DNA of 64,000 nucleotides from Setophaga petechia (Eukaryota; Chordata; Aves; Passeriformes; Parulidae). Below, one piece after another: positions 40,401-51,866 of this stretch. Numbering within the stretch: the stretch's first letter is position 1; each line of letters opens with the position of its first letter. The position numbers and the translations under genes are program-made. The DNA is taken from contig JANCRA010000011.1 in assembly GCA_024362935.1 (NCBI GenBank), positions 6,441,501 to 6,505,500 on the forward strand. The letters run 5' to 3'. The notes under the pieces are model-generated. The model was given only the letters and a program-made list of their open reading frames with translations, was not told where the DNA came from and did not search any database.

Positions 40401-43317
40401 GACTCGTACAACCTGTACAGGTAAACAGAAATTGTGTTCATCCATCTGTCAAAAGAGCAATTCAGCATATTAATGATAGAGAAATTCCAGTCTGTAATGT
40501 TACATATACATGTGTTTTTGTGTTTTCAGAGATAAAATCACTTGGGTGAAGACTACTACCTTGCACTTTTATTTGTTAGGCAGAAATGTATCAATTAGTA
40601 AGATATAATTCTTGGATTTCACATATATGCATAGATACATTCATTCACAGATTTTCTTTTTTAAATCTGGGTATCATTATTGCTCTGGGTAAATTAATCT
40701 GTATAAAATTGGCTGAACACCCAAGTCTTTAACTTTGTTTTACAGCTGAAACTGATTAATTATATGACTCCATGTCTTAAAAGCTAGAATAATTTGAAAT
40801 TATTGCTGTCTGAAAAGAAAAAAATAACCCACTCTGTCTGTAAAGTATTAGTAAAAGATCCTAACAGCACAGTGCTAATTGATCTTTAAATTATTCATAG
40901 AATTCCTCTGGGTTCTTACTCTCCACAGGAGGGGTTTAGGTTTTTCTTTTTCCCTGAGTAAAATGACTTTATCATTATCATAATTTCCTGTGAAATAACT
41001 AGCTTTTGTTTGGAGTTTAAATGAAGGACTGAGTCCATTAACATATACATTTAAACATTTTTTAAGTTAAGACCTTGATTAAAACACTGTCATATAGAAA
41101 TCAACAGAAGACTTATTGTCATTTCATAGTAATTACATTACCAAGAAAGTGAGGATAATTCTGTCTGCCAAATAATTTTGACTGGGAAGTTGTCATATCA
41201 TTGGTTCCACCACTAGTTATTAAGGTTTGTTTGCTTAAATAAATATGTTCAACTAACTGATTAATGAGCTCTGTTAACCTTTGTCTGTGTGTAATTCTAC
41301 ATATGTTTCTTTGTCATGAGAAGATTCATGTTCTGTCTCTTAACTGTACAAATCTAGAAAGTAGTTTTTTCTCTAGTTCTGTTACTTGTGATTTTCTGAG
41401 GGGAGGGAGATGTTTCCTTGTCTTTAAATCACTACAGATATAATTATTTCTCTCCTGAAAATATCTTTAAGAATATTTCCCAGGCACGATACGAAAGAAA
41501 AAAACAAACATTGTCTAACCTGGATTATTGCTATTATGGGTTACAACTTCTCTTCAGTTCTATTGTTCATATACATGGTGTATATAATCCCATGTGGTAT
41601 ATGGCTGTATATTGACATACCGGAATAAAACTGATCTAGAGCTTTCACATTAAATGAACTCTTTCTCATTCAAGAAGATATTGCCTGAGAAACTGTAAAT
41701 ACATGGCAGTATGTGAGTGTCCTCCACAGCACTCAGAGCAAGCTTTCCAAAGCAGGTACCCAAGTTACGTGTCCAAATGGAACCACAGAAAACTAATTAC
41801 ATTAGGATTAATTAATTAATCATGTAGCAAAGAGTAGTTTCAGTTCGCAACTATCACGAGCTCTTTTAGGGTGTATATTTTACAAATAAAAAATAGGTAC
41901 TGAAAAGATACAAGCAAATTCAAGACTGAATACGTACTGTCTTGACCATATTTGACATAGCCTACCTAATGCAAAATCCACCTAGAATATTCATTTTATA
42001 TCACCATTATTTCCCTTTATTATTTAACGTGAAATTAAGTGTCTAGCTGACTATTGCAACACAGAGTGAGAAAAAAGAGCCCTTAAGAAGCATTTAGTCA
42101 CTGCTAGTTGTCCTCATTTGGGAACTAACTTATGGATTGTATTTCTGTCACTATGCATTAAGACTCATCTAGTATGGAAGCTAGACCAAAAACCTTTCAG
42201 AGCTTTTTTGCAGTCTACTTATTTCATAACCCAGAGATAAGACTAAAAGAGTACAGAAACATGTGTGGTGGAAATGTGTGGTTGAAACATGCTACACTTC
42301 CCTTACTCTTTTCTTTCTCTTTACACAGCATAAGATGAACTAATGTGCCTATACTGTGCTAAAGTTTGTACAATAAGGCTAACTGGAAGATTTATTCATG
42401 GAAAGAAATAATTTGGGGATTCCTTAATTAAGAAAATAATATTGACTAAGCAATGCCCAGATATGAAATAACTGACAGTTAGAAAATTGCTAAGGAGTAG
42501 TACCATGTATACTTGCTCCTTTCTTCATCTTCCTTTAGTGGCTCATGGCCACTAAAATGAAACACCAGATGCTTCAGTCTTAGACATGACTCAATGTGCA
42601 AATTAGTTTTTTATTATGTTTATCATCAGGATTTCTCATGTGATGGTATGTATCATGTCAACAAGTATGTTGTGACTTTCTTTGACTCTGAATATGGGCC
42701 CAAATATGTTCTCCCAAAATTTAGCTTTACTCTAAAGTAAAATGGGGAGATAAGTTAGCTTAACAATGTCTCATCAACAGATGGGCAAGACTGAAAAGAT
42801 AGACATTTTGAAGAAACCATAATTTCAAGATACAGTGCTTATGTCTAGTCCAGCACCATAGACCAACTGGAATCATAAGAATCAGCTGTAGAACAACATG
42901 GTTACAATTTAATGGCTATACATAAGGTACAGTATGATATAACTGTCTTACTCTGTGTAAAGCTTCTGGATGAATCCTGCATGTTCACCTTAAGTGCCTG
43001 TTCCACTCACCCTGACTTGGCCATAAAAAATAATTTCCTCAAGTAGCAATACAATCTATTCCATCTTCACCATTCTTGCACTATAGGATGAATGTATTAG
43101 GAATTGTTACTTATTCCACTCTGCTTCATTCAAGGACAAGATAATTAGGTACAGTTTTCTCTCCTTAAAGTTTAATATCAATATTCTTTGCTTTATTTAA
43201 TTTCATATAAGTAGTCAGTACATAAATGCATGAACAAAAGAATTTACATTTTAAAAAGTGAATTTTAAATATCTCCGGACTTGAAATAAAAACAACTACC
43301 CTTATTCTTTTTTGCAG

Positions 43318-43458
43318 CAATATAATGATGTGAAAATCTTACAAAAAAGACAATTAAACATTGAGTCAGCGGCTAGAGTGGATAATGTCAGCAGTAATCA
43401 GGTAGAGAGATTTTTATATGGCAACCAACACCCAGAGGTAGTAGATGTTTTTCAAAAG
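43318..43458 (+). CDS. candidate internal coding exon, 47 codons, gene unknown
   Basis: A pyrimidine-rich acceptor (CTTATTCTTTTTTGCAG) ends at 43,317 and the consensus donor AAAAG/GTAAAT starts its intron at 43,459. The 141 nt between are open, begin and end on codon boundaries (phase 0/0), and read QYNDVKILQ...ARVDNVSSNQVERFLYG...HPEVVDVFQK. The product would be hydrophilic, mixed in charge and helix-prone, without low complexity, unlike the chance frames around it. No initiator or stop is expected inside an internal exon. I do not recognise the protein and see no convincing companion exon elsewhere in the window, so the rest of the gene would have to lie to the left beyond large introns, or be lost at the satellite boundary 3.7 kb to the right. 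It could also be an isolated pseudo-exon. Confidence 0.45.
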
Positions 43459-44554
43459 GTAAATTACTTCTCTGGAACCCCAATGCGGTCAATAACAGCA
43501 GCGAATAAATAACATGTGTTCACAGAAATATCTGCAATCTGTTTTTCATTTAATGGGATATATTTCCTTTTTCTTTCCAGAGGATGTTTTTTTTAAATAC
43601 AGAAATGGTTAATCTGGGTTTTAAAATTAACTTAGGATCAGATATTTTTAAAATTAAAAAAAAAATGCAATCAGGCTAGAAGCTTGTGTTACAAGTTGAA
43701 GCCGAATATAAGTTTGAAAAGCCAGTCCATAAACTTATTACTAAATGCCATTTTAAAGGTAGTGGTTCCAATTTGAGCCTCCATCCTTCCTCCTTTCTGA
43801 CAGTTACCCAGCATTCTCAACCAATATTGTTGACCTCTCTCTCCTGCTCTGCCCCATTGGCTTCTTTCCTGGTTTTCAATGATATTCCAAAATCTCTTAA
43901 AAAATGGATCAAATTATATCAGCTATTCTTCAAGCTTTTCTAAATTTTCTCTCACTTTATTTAGAATCAAAGAGCTCTACTGCTCCTTTATGCGAGTTGA
44001 CTAGTAAGCACTGACACCTATTTTCTTTGAAAGATGCTTGTTATTTAAAACCTGAATCATCTGACTCAGCTCAACTGAATAAAATGTTAAAACTCCCCTA
44101 TGTTTGTGGATAAAACACAAGACAATGGGTATTTTATACTGGATTTTGGATAGGACAGAGTCTCATTGCAAGGCTGGACTAGTTTGATACATCCTTTTCT
44201 CATTTTTGCCACTGACTCAAAATACATGACAGAATGTATTAATTTACTCCATAGTTTAAGTCAGAATTTTAATTGCATATTCAGTGAAATGAGACATCTA
44301 AATGATTAGAAAAACTGCATACAGTGGTACTTTTAGCTGTAAGCATTCCGTATTTTTTAAATTACCTCCCTATACTTTGGTCTCTTCACCTGTAACACAA
44401 AAATCAGATTACTCACTCACTTATTTTGAGACATTTTGAAATGTTAATTCAAAGATGATTTTCCAGCACACTCTTTATTTACTTATTTATTATTGTCTCT
44501 CCATTCAAATAGGAATTGAGAGGTAAGCAGCATGCAGGTAATTCCAATAATGTT
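43459..44554. other. AT-rich non-coding DNA, intronic if the upstream exon is real
   Basis: The stretch begins with the donor of the candidate exon. An 85-codon plus-strand frame at 43,686-43,943 has no recognisable domain and no flanking splice signals that would support it. Nothing else is seen. Confidence 0.5.
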
Positions 44555-44670
44555 ACAGAATCATACAATGGTTTGGAAGGGATCTTAAAGATCATCTAGT
44601 TCCAATCCTCCTGCCATGGACAAGGACGCCTTTTCACTAGACAGGATTGCTCAGAGCTCCACATGGGACA
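44555..44670 (-). mobile_element. CR1 LINE 3' end, minus strand
   Basis: ACAGAATCATACAATGGTTT, then GGAAGGGATCTTAAAGATCA, CTAGTTCCAATCCTCCTGCC and ATGGACAAGGACGCC are the reverse complement of the avian CR1 3' terminus. The element's 3' tail lies at 44,555 and its 5'-truncated end at about 44,670, touching the GACA/GATA microsatellite. It is the least diverged CR1 copy in the window. Confidence 0.9.
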
Positions 44671-44680
44671 ACGGATGGGT

Positions 44681-44709
44681 AGACAGACAGACAGACAGCT
44701 AGATAGATG

Positions 44710-44791
<82 letters not shown>
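44681..44791. repeat. compound (GACA)n-(GATA)n microsatellite
   Basis: About four GACA units (44,681-44,698) run into about 23 GATA units with two interruptions (GATGG and a lost base near 44,740). The long Ser-Ile-Tyr-Leu minus-strand frame here is its shadow. GATA/GACA tracts are common in vertebrates and often polymorphic. Confidence 0.95.
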
Positions 44792-47149
44792 CTCATTTAA
44801 AATACAATAGGTAAATTTTAGAGTGCTTTTTTCGTACCTTCTACTTTCATCTGAGACTTGGACCTTCAGATTCCAGCTATTAAAATATCATCTCAAGCAG
44901 TGCCAAGCCTGTTGATGATGAGCCAGTTGATCAGTTGTGCTCATCTATTTGGTGACTTTTGTATTCTGCAGAAAAGGAGGAAGACAGTGCTGTTGAGACA
45001 GTCAGTCTATTCCTTTTGGGGTTTACAACAAGGTGTTCAAAAAGATTTGACAGACAGGATAATGGCATTCTAATAGCTTCTACACATTCCTGTTGAGGTG
45101 ACGATATCTTTAGATAGACTTGGACAAAACCTCCTATGTGTGAACTCTGTGTGTATCACAGATTTCTCCCCTCTGAAAACCCACACAACCAGCCATTTGC
45201 TGTGCTGTGTTTTGGGAAGAATTGGAATTGAAAAAAATTGCATGAGACACTTTTCTTACCCTACTAATCCGTTTTTCTTCTGTTAATGTATCATGGATTT
45301 TGTTCATAATTTTATTTCATTTTCTCTCTGCTTGTGTTCAAAGCAGGAGGGAGCTTGGCTAAGAAATATCAGAGCAGCTTTGAGATTATTGTTCTTCAGT
45401 GGTTAAGAGTAGGATTGCTTCCTGATGTAACATTCCAAAATGTCTCTTTTGTGTGTGGTGCCTGTCAATACAATATATGCAGATTCAAATATGACTGCTA
45501 TTTTTATATTTATAACTAGTCTAGCCCTTTCTCTCTTCATATTATCTCGTATTCAATTCCCTTTCCATCTCCTATACAAAAGAAAGGGGACAGCTTGTTT
45601 TGCCACTATGTTTCACACAGATACTCTAATATTAGAGAAATATTTTCATAGGAGAATAGAAACAGAGAAAGGAAAACATCTCTTTGACCATTTTTTGTTT
45701 CTCTCTACCATGATGAAACTGTTTCCTACAGTATAATTTTTATTTTTCTGTCACTTGAAACTTTATATATCTCAAATGAGAATACTTCAACTGTTTCACT
45801 TTAAAAAGCTATTGCATAGCACATAAAGATCCTTGATAGCACATTTTCCTTTCAATATTCACCTTGATATTTATTTAAACTAATTTCCAAATGACTACAT
45901 ATTTTTTCTGGGTCTTGGTTAAATTTTTCTTTCAAATAAAGTTAGAAAGACATTCCTTCTCCCACCCCATTTGTAATTTTAAATCAATGAATACCAGCAC
46001 ATGTTGTGGTTATATTTATTATTTGACTAATCTCGCAAAGTACCTCCATTCCCATAGTTTGTCAATGCAGATATCATAGTTACACCAAAATTAAGGGTTC
46101 TTTAAAAACCTTAATTCAGATATCAAAAAATAATTAAACATGAGTTGGAGATATAATGGAAACTGTCTAAATTACTTTAGGGTCACTACAGTATGCAAGA
46201 ATATTGTTCAATCTGGAGAAAACATAGTCATAGTCATGCCAAGAGACTACATAAAATTCAATCTATGAACCCAACAATTTATAGGAGTAAAACATGCTAT
46301 TTTCTGATGATTTTTACATATAACAAAATATATCTTATAGTGCTCTTAGCAATTACTTTAAGGCAAAGCAAAAAACCAGGCATTTCTTCCAAATTAAAAT
46401 CAAACTGAAAAATTCTTGTGTTTGAACTTCACTTGGCAAGATTGATCTGCTTGTAATATAGTATAATATAATTTGTATCAACTACCAATTTTTAATAGAA
46501 GACAAATATCACATAACTAGCAACATAAATACTAGTTTTGCTATTCAGCCTTGACATATTTAATGTGCATTTCACAATGCCTTTAACTGGCACCATTCAA
46601 AACCTCTGTTCAAGGCTTCCCTGTTGAGGACCGAAGCAACCCTTAGCAGCAAACTAAGTTTCCAAGAGAAATAAGAAAAAAAATCATTCCAACACTTAAA
46701 ACTATGAAATATTTTTAGCAGTTTTATCAAACACACACACAGAAAAAATTATTTAGCAAAACATAGTCTGGAAAGAAAATATTTTTTGAGTTTTCTTTTA
46801 CATTTCTATATACCATGCCAAAAATATTTTCTTGCTCAATATGTATAATAGGAAAAAGGTGTTTCTTTACTATAGATATAGAACGAAGAAAAAATTAACA
46901 GAACTGTAGATCTAGACCAGTCTTTATAATGAAGTTTTAAAAAACATTTGTAGTAAAGAGATTTCTAACCTCAACCCAAATAATACAGAGGACATTTTGA
47001 CAGGAAGCAGCTTAGAAACATCCATGGAGGTCTGACCTTATCATTTGCTTGAAGATAACTCCATGATTCTTGCCAAGTTCCTGTGAAGCTCAGGTCCAAA
47101 TCTTGCCCTTATGAACCATAGGAACACATTGTAGAAATAGGAATTTCTA
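44792..47149. other. AT-rich non-coding DNA up to the satellite edge
   Basis: No gene or transposon is recognised. The last 170 bp before the satellite (46,980-47,149) are unrelated to the satellite monomer. Homology to the satellite starts abruptly at TTCTCCTCCGATTGCAATTG at about 47,150. Confidence 0.6.
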
Positions 47150-47230
47150 TTTCTCCTCCGATTGCAATTGCTTTGATGGTATCTCCTTTCCAGGCAGTTT
47201 GGAAGTCCTTCCTTTGTCTTTTGGCCATCA

Positions 47231-48037
47231 GCGGGGATCAATTTTGGCAAGCTTTGCTGCATGTGCCTGCACTTGATGGCATATGGCCTGCCTTTTGATG
47301 GCTTTGACTTTGGGAAAGAAATTTCTTTTTTTTTTTCTTTTAGGTATCCATGCCATGTCCCTCATATCTTCCCCAGCCAGTTGTGTCTTCGTCTTTGTCT
47401 TTTTCCCCTGCTTGTGCAACAGCTGTGAGCTTAGTTTTGGCATGTTTTGGTCCTTTGCAATGCACCGGATTTCCTTCCAGACCATTTTTTGAAGAGACTG
47501 AAACTTTGAATTTTCTGTTTTTTGTGGGGTTTTTTTCAATTGCATTTCTTTTGATCCTATGTCCTTTGCAGAGTGTTTCTAAGTCTTTCTTTTGGGGTTC
47601 GCAAGATTCCGTTTCCCTTCCCGAAAGGAAATTTCATTTCCTTTCGGGAAGGGAAACGGAATCTTGCGATTTCAATGGGGACTACTAGAAGAATCTTTGC
47701 TGCATGTCCCTGCACTTGATGGCATGCCATGCTTTTTGATGGCTTTGACTTTGGGAAAAAATTTTTTTTTTTTTTTTAGTGTCCATGCCGTGTTTCTTAT
47801 ATCTTGCCCTGAAAGTTGTGTCTTCCTCCTTGACTTATTACCCTGCCTTTGCAACAGCTGTGAGCTTAGTTTTGGCATGTTTTGGTCCTTTGCAATGTAC
47901 CGGATTTAATGCTGGCCATTTTCTCGGAATGACAAAATTTGCCCAATTTTTTTTTTTTTCTCCTCCGATTGCAATTGCTTTGATGGTATCTCCATTCCAG
48001 GCAGTTTGGAAGTCCTTCCTTTGTCTTTTGGCCTTCA
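47231..48037. repeat. Long satellite unit L1 (807 bp)
   Basis: Two diverged monomers are fused. The first monomer (to about 47,690) keeps the TGCACTTGATGGCATATGGCC start, but from ACCGGATTTCCTTCCAGACC onwards it diverges from S units, and it ends in a palindrome (47,600-47,668) where S units have the CTTCAGCGGGGATC segment. The second monomer restarts at CTTTGCTGCATGTCC and is close to S in its right half. Its T-tract is the longest of the four L copies. Confidence 0.9.
47600..47668. repeat. Palindrome P1 in L1, heat-shock-element-like pentamer array
   Basis: Perfect 33-bp arms (47,600-47,632 and 47,636-47,668) flank a 3-nt centre TTC. From 47,612 to 47,656 the sequence is nine contiguous pentamers of form nTTCn or nGAAn in strict 5-bp phase, in the order T T G G T T T G G (T for TTC, G for GAA). 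Heat-shock factor recognises adjacent inverted nGAAn units, and three inverted junctions occur here. The hairpin potential is seen directly; factor binding is inference. Confidence 0.9.
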
Positions 48038-48407
48038 GCGGGGATCAATTTTGGCAAGCTTTGCTGCATGTGCCTGCACTTGATGGCATATGGCCTGCCT
48101 TTTGATGGATTTGACTTTGGGAAAGAAATTTCTTTTTTTTTTCGTTCGGGTATCCTTGCCGTGTTTCTTGCATCATCCCCAGCAAGTTCAGTCTTCCTCC
48201 TTGACTTATTGCCCTGCTTTTGCAACAGCTGTGAGCTTAGTTTTGCCATGTTTTGGTCCTCTGCAATGCACCGGATTTAATGCTGGCCATTTTCTCGGAA
48301 TGACACAATTTGCCCAATTTTTTTTTTTTCTCCTCCGATTGCAATTGCTTTGATGGTATCTCCATTCCAGGCAGTTTGGAAGTCCTTCCTTTGTCTTTTG
48401 GCCTTCA
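48038..48407. repeat. Single short satellite unit between L1 and L2
   Basis: One 370-bp S unit. It carries the variant GCATCATCCCCAGCAAGTTCAG in place of the CTTATATCTTGCCCTGCAAG wording found in some other S units, so at least two S subtypes coexist in the array. Confidence 0.9.
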
Positions 48408-49209
48408 GCAGGGATCAATTTTGGCAAGCTTTGCAGCATGTGCCTGCACTTGATGGCATATGGCCTGCCTTTTGATGGCTTTGACTTTGGGAAAGAAATT
48501 TCTTTATTTTTCTTTTAGGTATCCATGCCATGTCCCTCATATCTTCCCCAGCCAGTTGTGTCTTCGTCTTTGTCTTTTTCCCCTGCTTGTGCAACAGCTG
48601 TGAGCTTAGTTTTGCATGTTTTGGTCCTTTGCAATGCACCGGATTTCCTTCCAGACCATTTTTTGAAGAGACTAAAACTTTGAATTTTCTGTTTTTTGTG
48701 GGGTTTTTTTCAATTGCATTTCTTTTGATCCTATGTCCTTTGCAGAGTGTTTCTAAGTCTTTCTTTTGGGGTTCGCAAGATTCCGTTTCCCTTCCCGAAA
48801 GGAAATGAAATTTCCTTTCGGGAAGGGAAAAGGAATCTTGCGATTTCAATGGGGACTATTAGAAGAATCTTTGGTGCATGTCCCTGCACTTGATGGCATG
48901 CCATGCTTTTTGATGGCTTTGACTTCGGGAAAAATTTTTTTTTGTTTTTTTAGTGTCCATGCCGTGTTTCTTATATCTTGCCCTGAAAGTTGTGTCTTCT
49001 TCCTTGACTTATTGCCCTGCTTTTGCAAGAGCTGTGAGCTTAGTTTTGGCATGTTTTGGTCCTTTGCAATGCACCGGATTTAATGCTGGCCATTTCCTCG
49101 GAATGACAAAATTTGCCCAATTTTTTTTTTTCTCCTCCGATTGCAATTGCTTTGATGGTATCTCCATTCCAGGCAGTTTGGAAGTCCTTCCTTTGTCTTT
49201 TGGCCTTCA
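48408..49209. repeat. Long satellite unit L2 (802 bp)
   Basis: Same fused layout as L1, with the palindrome at 48,774-48,842. It differs from the other L units in the orientation of the palindrome centre and in one arm mismatch. Confidence 0.9.
48774..48842. repeat. Palindrome P2 in L2, centre reversed
   Basis: The arms are the same 33 bp, with one mismatch (AAAAGG in the right arm where P1 has AAACGG). The 3-nt centre is GAA rather than TTC, that is, its reverse complement. The 5-bp phase of nTTCn/nGAAn units (48,786-48,830) is kept, with order T T G G G T T G G. Confidence 0.9.
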
Positions 49210-51063
49210 GCGGGGATCAATTTTGGCAAGCTTTGCTGCATATGCCTGCACTTGATGGCATATGGCCTGCCTTTTGATGGCTTTGACTTTAGGAAAGAAA
49301 TTTCTTTTTTTTTTCGTTCAGGTATCCTTGCCGTATTTCTTGCATCTTCCCCATCAAGTTCAGTCTACCTCCTTGACTAATTGCCCTGCTTTTGCAAGAG
49401 CTGTGAGCTTAGTTTTGGCATGTTTTGGTCCTTTGCAATGCACCGGATTTAATGCTGGCCATTTTCTCGGAATGACAAAATTTGCCCAATTTTTTTTTTT
49501 CTCCTCCGATTGCAATTGCTTTGATGGTATCTCCATTCCAGGCAGTTTGGAAGTCCCTCCTTTTTGTGTTTAGGCCTTCAGCGGGGATCAATTTTGGCAA
49601 GCTTTGCTGCATGTGCCTGCACTTGATGGCATATGGCCTGCCTTTTGATGGCTTTGACTTTGGGAAAGAAATTTCTTTTTTTTTTTCGTTCAGGTATCCT
49701 TGCTGTGCTTCTTATATCTTGCCCTGCAACTTGCGTCTTCCTCCATGACTTTTTCCCCTGCTTGTGCAACAGCTGTGAGCTTTGTTTTGGCATGTTTTGG
49801 TCCTTTGCAATGCACCGGATTTAATGCTGGCCATTTCCTCGGAATGACACAATTTGCCCAATTTTTTTTTTTTTCTCCTCCGATTGCAATTGCTTTGATG
49901 GTATCTCCATTCCAGGCAGTTTGGAAGTCCTTCCTTTGACTTTTGGCCTTCAGCGGGGATCAATTTTGGCAAGCTTTGCTGCATGTGCCTGCACTTGATG
50001 GCATATGGCCTGCCTTTTGATGGCTTTGACTTTGGGAAAGAAATTTCTTTTTTTTTTCGTTCAGGTATCCTTGCTGTGCTTCTTATATCTTGCCCTGCAA
50101 CTTGCGTCTTCCTCCTTGACTTATAGCCCTGCTTTTGCAACAGCTGTGAGCTTAGTTTTGGCATGTTTTGGTACTCTGCAATGCACCGGATTTAATGCTG
50201 GCCATTTTCTCGGAATGACAAAATTTGCCCAATTTTTTTTTTTTCTCCTCCGATTGCAATTGCTTTGATGGTATCTCCATTCCAGGCAGTTTGGAAGTCC
50301 TTCCTTTGTCTTTTGGCCTTCAGCGGGGATCAATTTTGGCAAGCTTTGCTGCATGTGCCTGCACTTGATGGCATATGGCCTGCCTTTTGATGGCTTTGAC
50401 TTTGGGAAAGAAATTTCTTTATTTTTTCGTTCAGGTATCCTTGCTGTGCTTCTTATATCTTGCCCTGCAACTTGTGTCTTCCTCCTTGACTTATTGCCCT
50501 GCTTTTGCAACAGCTGTGAGCTTAGTTTTGGCATGTTTTGGTCCTTTGCAATGCACCGGATTTAATGCTGGCCATTTTCTTGGAATGACAAAATTTGCCC
50601 AATTTTTTTTTTTTTCTCCTCCGATTGCAATTGCTTTGATGGTATCTCCATTCCAGGCAGTTTGGAAGTCCTTCCTTTGTCTTTTGGCCTTCAGCGGGGA
50701 TCAATTTTGGCAAGCTTTGCTGCATGTGCCTGCACTTGATGGCATATGGCCTGCCTTTTGATGGCTTTGACTTTGGGAAAGAAATTTCTTTTTTTTTTCG
50801 TTCAGGTATCCTTGCCGTGTTTCTTGCATCATCCCCAGCAAGTTCAGTCTTCCTCCTTGAACTATTGCCCTGCTTTTGCAACAGCTGTGAGCTTAGTTTT
50901 GGCATGTTTTGGTCCTTTGCAATGCACCGGATTTAATGCTGGCCATTTTCTTGGAATGACACAATTTGCCCAATTTTTTTTTTTTCTCCTCCAATTGCAA
51001 TTGCTTTGATGGTATCTCCATTCCAGGCAGTTTGGAAGTCCTTCCTTTGTCTTTTGGCCTTCA
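49210..51063. repeat. Run of five short satellite units
   Basis: Five S units of 371, 372, 370, 371 and 370 bp. They mix the two S subtypes (CTTATATCTTGCCCTGCAA and the GCATC..CCC wording), as expected from gene conversion and unequal exchange. Confidence 0.9.
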
Positions 51064-51866
51064 GCGGGGATCAATTTTGGCAAGCTTTGCTGCATGTGCC
51101 TGCACTTGATGGCATATGGCCTGCCTTTTGATGGATTTGACTTTGGGAAAGAAATATCTTTTTTTTTCTTTTAGGTATCCATGCCATGTCCCTCATATCT
51201 TCCCAAGCCAGTTGTGTCTTCGTCTTTGTCTTTTTTCCCTGCTTGTGCAACAGCTGTGAGCTTAGTTTTGCATGTTTTGGTCCTTTGCAATGCACCGGAT
51301 TTCCTTCCAGACCATTTTTTGAAGAGACTTAAACTTTGAATTTTCTGTTTTTTGTGGGGTTTTTTTCAATTGCATTTCTTTTGATCCTATGTCCTTTGCA
51401 GAGTGTTTCTAAGTCTTTCTTTTGGGGTTCGCAAGATTCCGTTTCCCTTCCCGAAAGGAAATTTCATTTCCCTTCGGGAAGGGAAACGGAATCTTGCGAT
51501 TTCAATGGGGACTATTAGAAGAATCTTTGGTGCATGTCCCTGCACTTGATGGCATGCCATGCTTTTTGATGGCTTTGACTTTGGGAAAAATTTTTTTTTG
51601 TTTTTTTAGTGTCCATGCCGTGTTTCTTATATCTTGCCCTGAAAGTTGTGTCTTCCTCTTTGACTTATTGCCCTGCTTTTGCAACAGCTGTGAGCTTAGT
51701 TTTGGCATGTTTTGGTCCTTTGCAATGCACCGGATTTAATGCTGGCCATTTTCTCGGAATGACAAAATTTGCCCAATTTTTTTTTTTTCTCCTCCGATTG
51801 CAATTGCTTTGATGGTATCTCCATTGCAGGCAGTTTGGAAGTCCTTCCTTTGTCTTTTGGCCTTCA
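51064..51866. repeat. Long satellite unit L3 (803 bp)
   Basis: Fused unit with its palindrome at 51,430-51,498. It is nearly identical to L1, L2 and L4 in the insert, so the four L copies share a recent origin. Confidence 0.9.
51430..51498. repeat. Palindrome P3 in L3
   Basis: 33-bp arms with one mismatch (CCCTTCGGG in the right arm where P1 has CCTTTCGGG), centre TTC. The change falls outside the TTC core, so the nine-pentamer phase (51,442-51,486) is intact. Confidence 0.9.

Larger units (their letters stand above)
33768..43317. other. AT-rich low-copy DNA without a recognised gene
   Basis: No gene is seen. A short passage at 35,312-35,370 (GGACCAGACTGAAAGTCCAC, then TCCTGTCTTTGACA) resembles an old interspersed repeat that I recall from bird and reptile genomes. 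Three copies of an ACATAGGTCAGTTT-like word occur at 37,437-37,489. A faint CR1-like passage may exist at about 39,290-39,420. Everything else is ordinary AT-rich sequence. Confidence 0.5.

Noticed and set aside
44596..44796. Minus-strand frame with a long Ser-Ile-Tyr-Leu repeat
   Set aside because: Direct translation of the GATA microsatellite.
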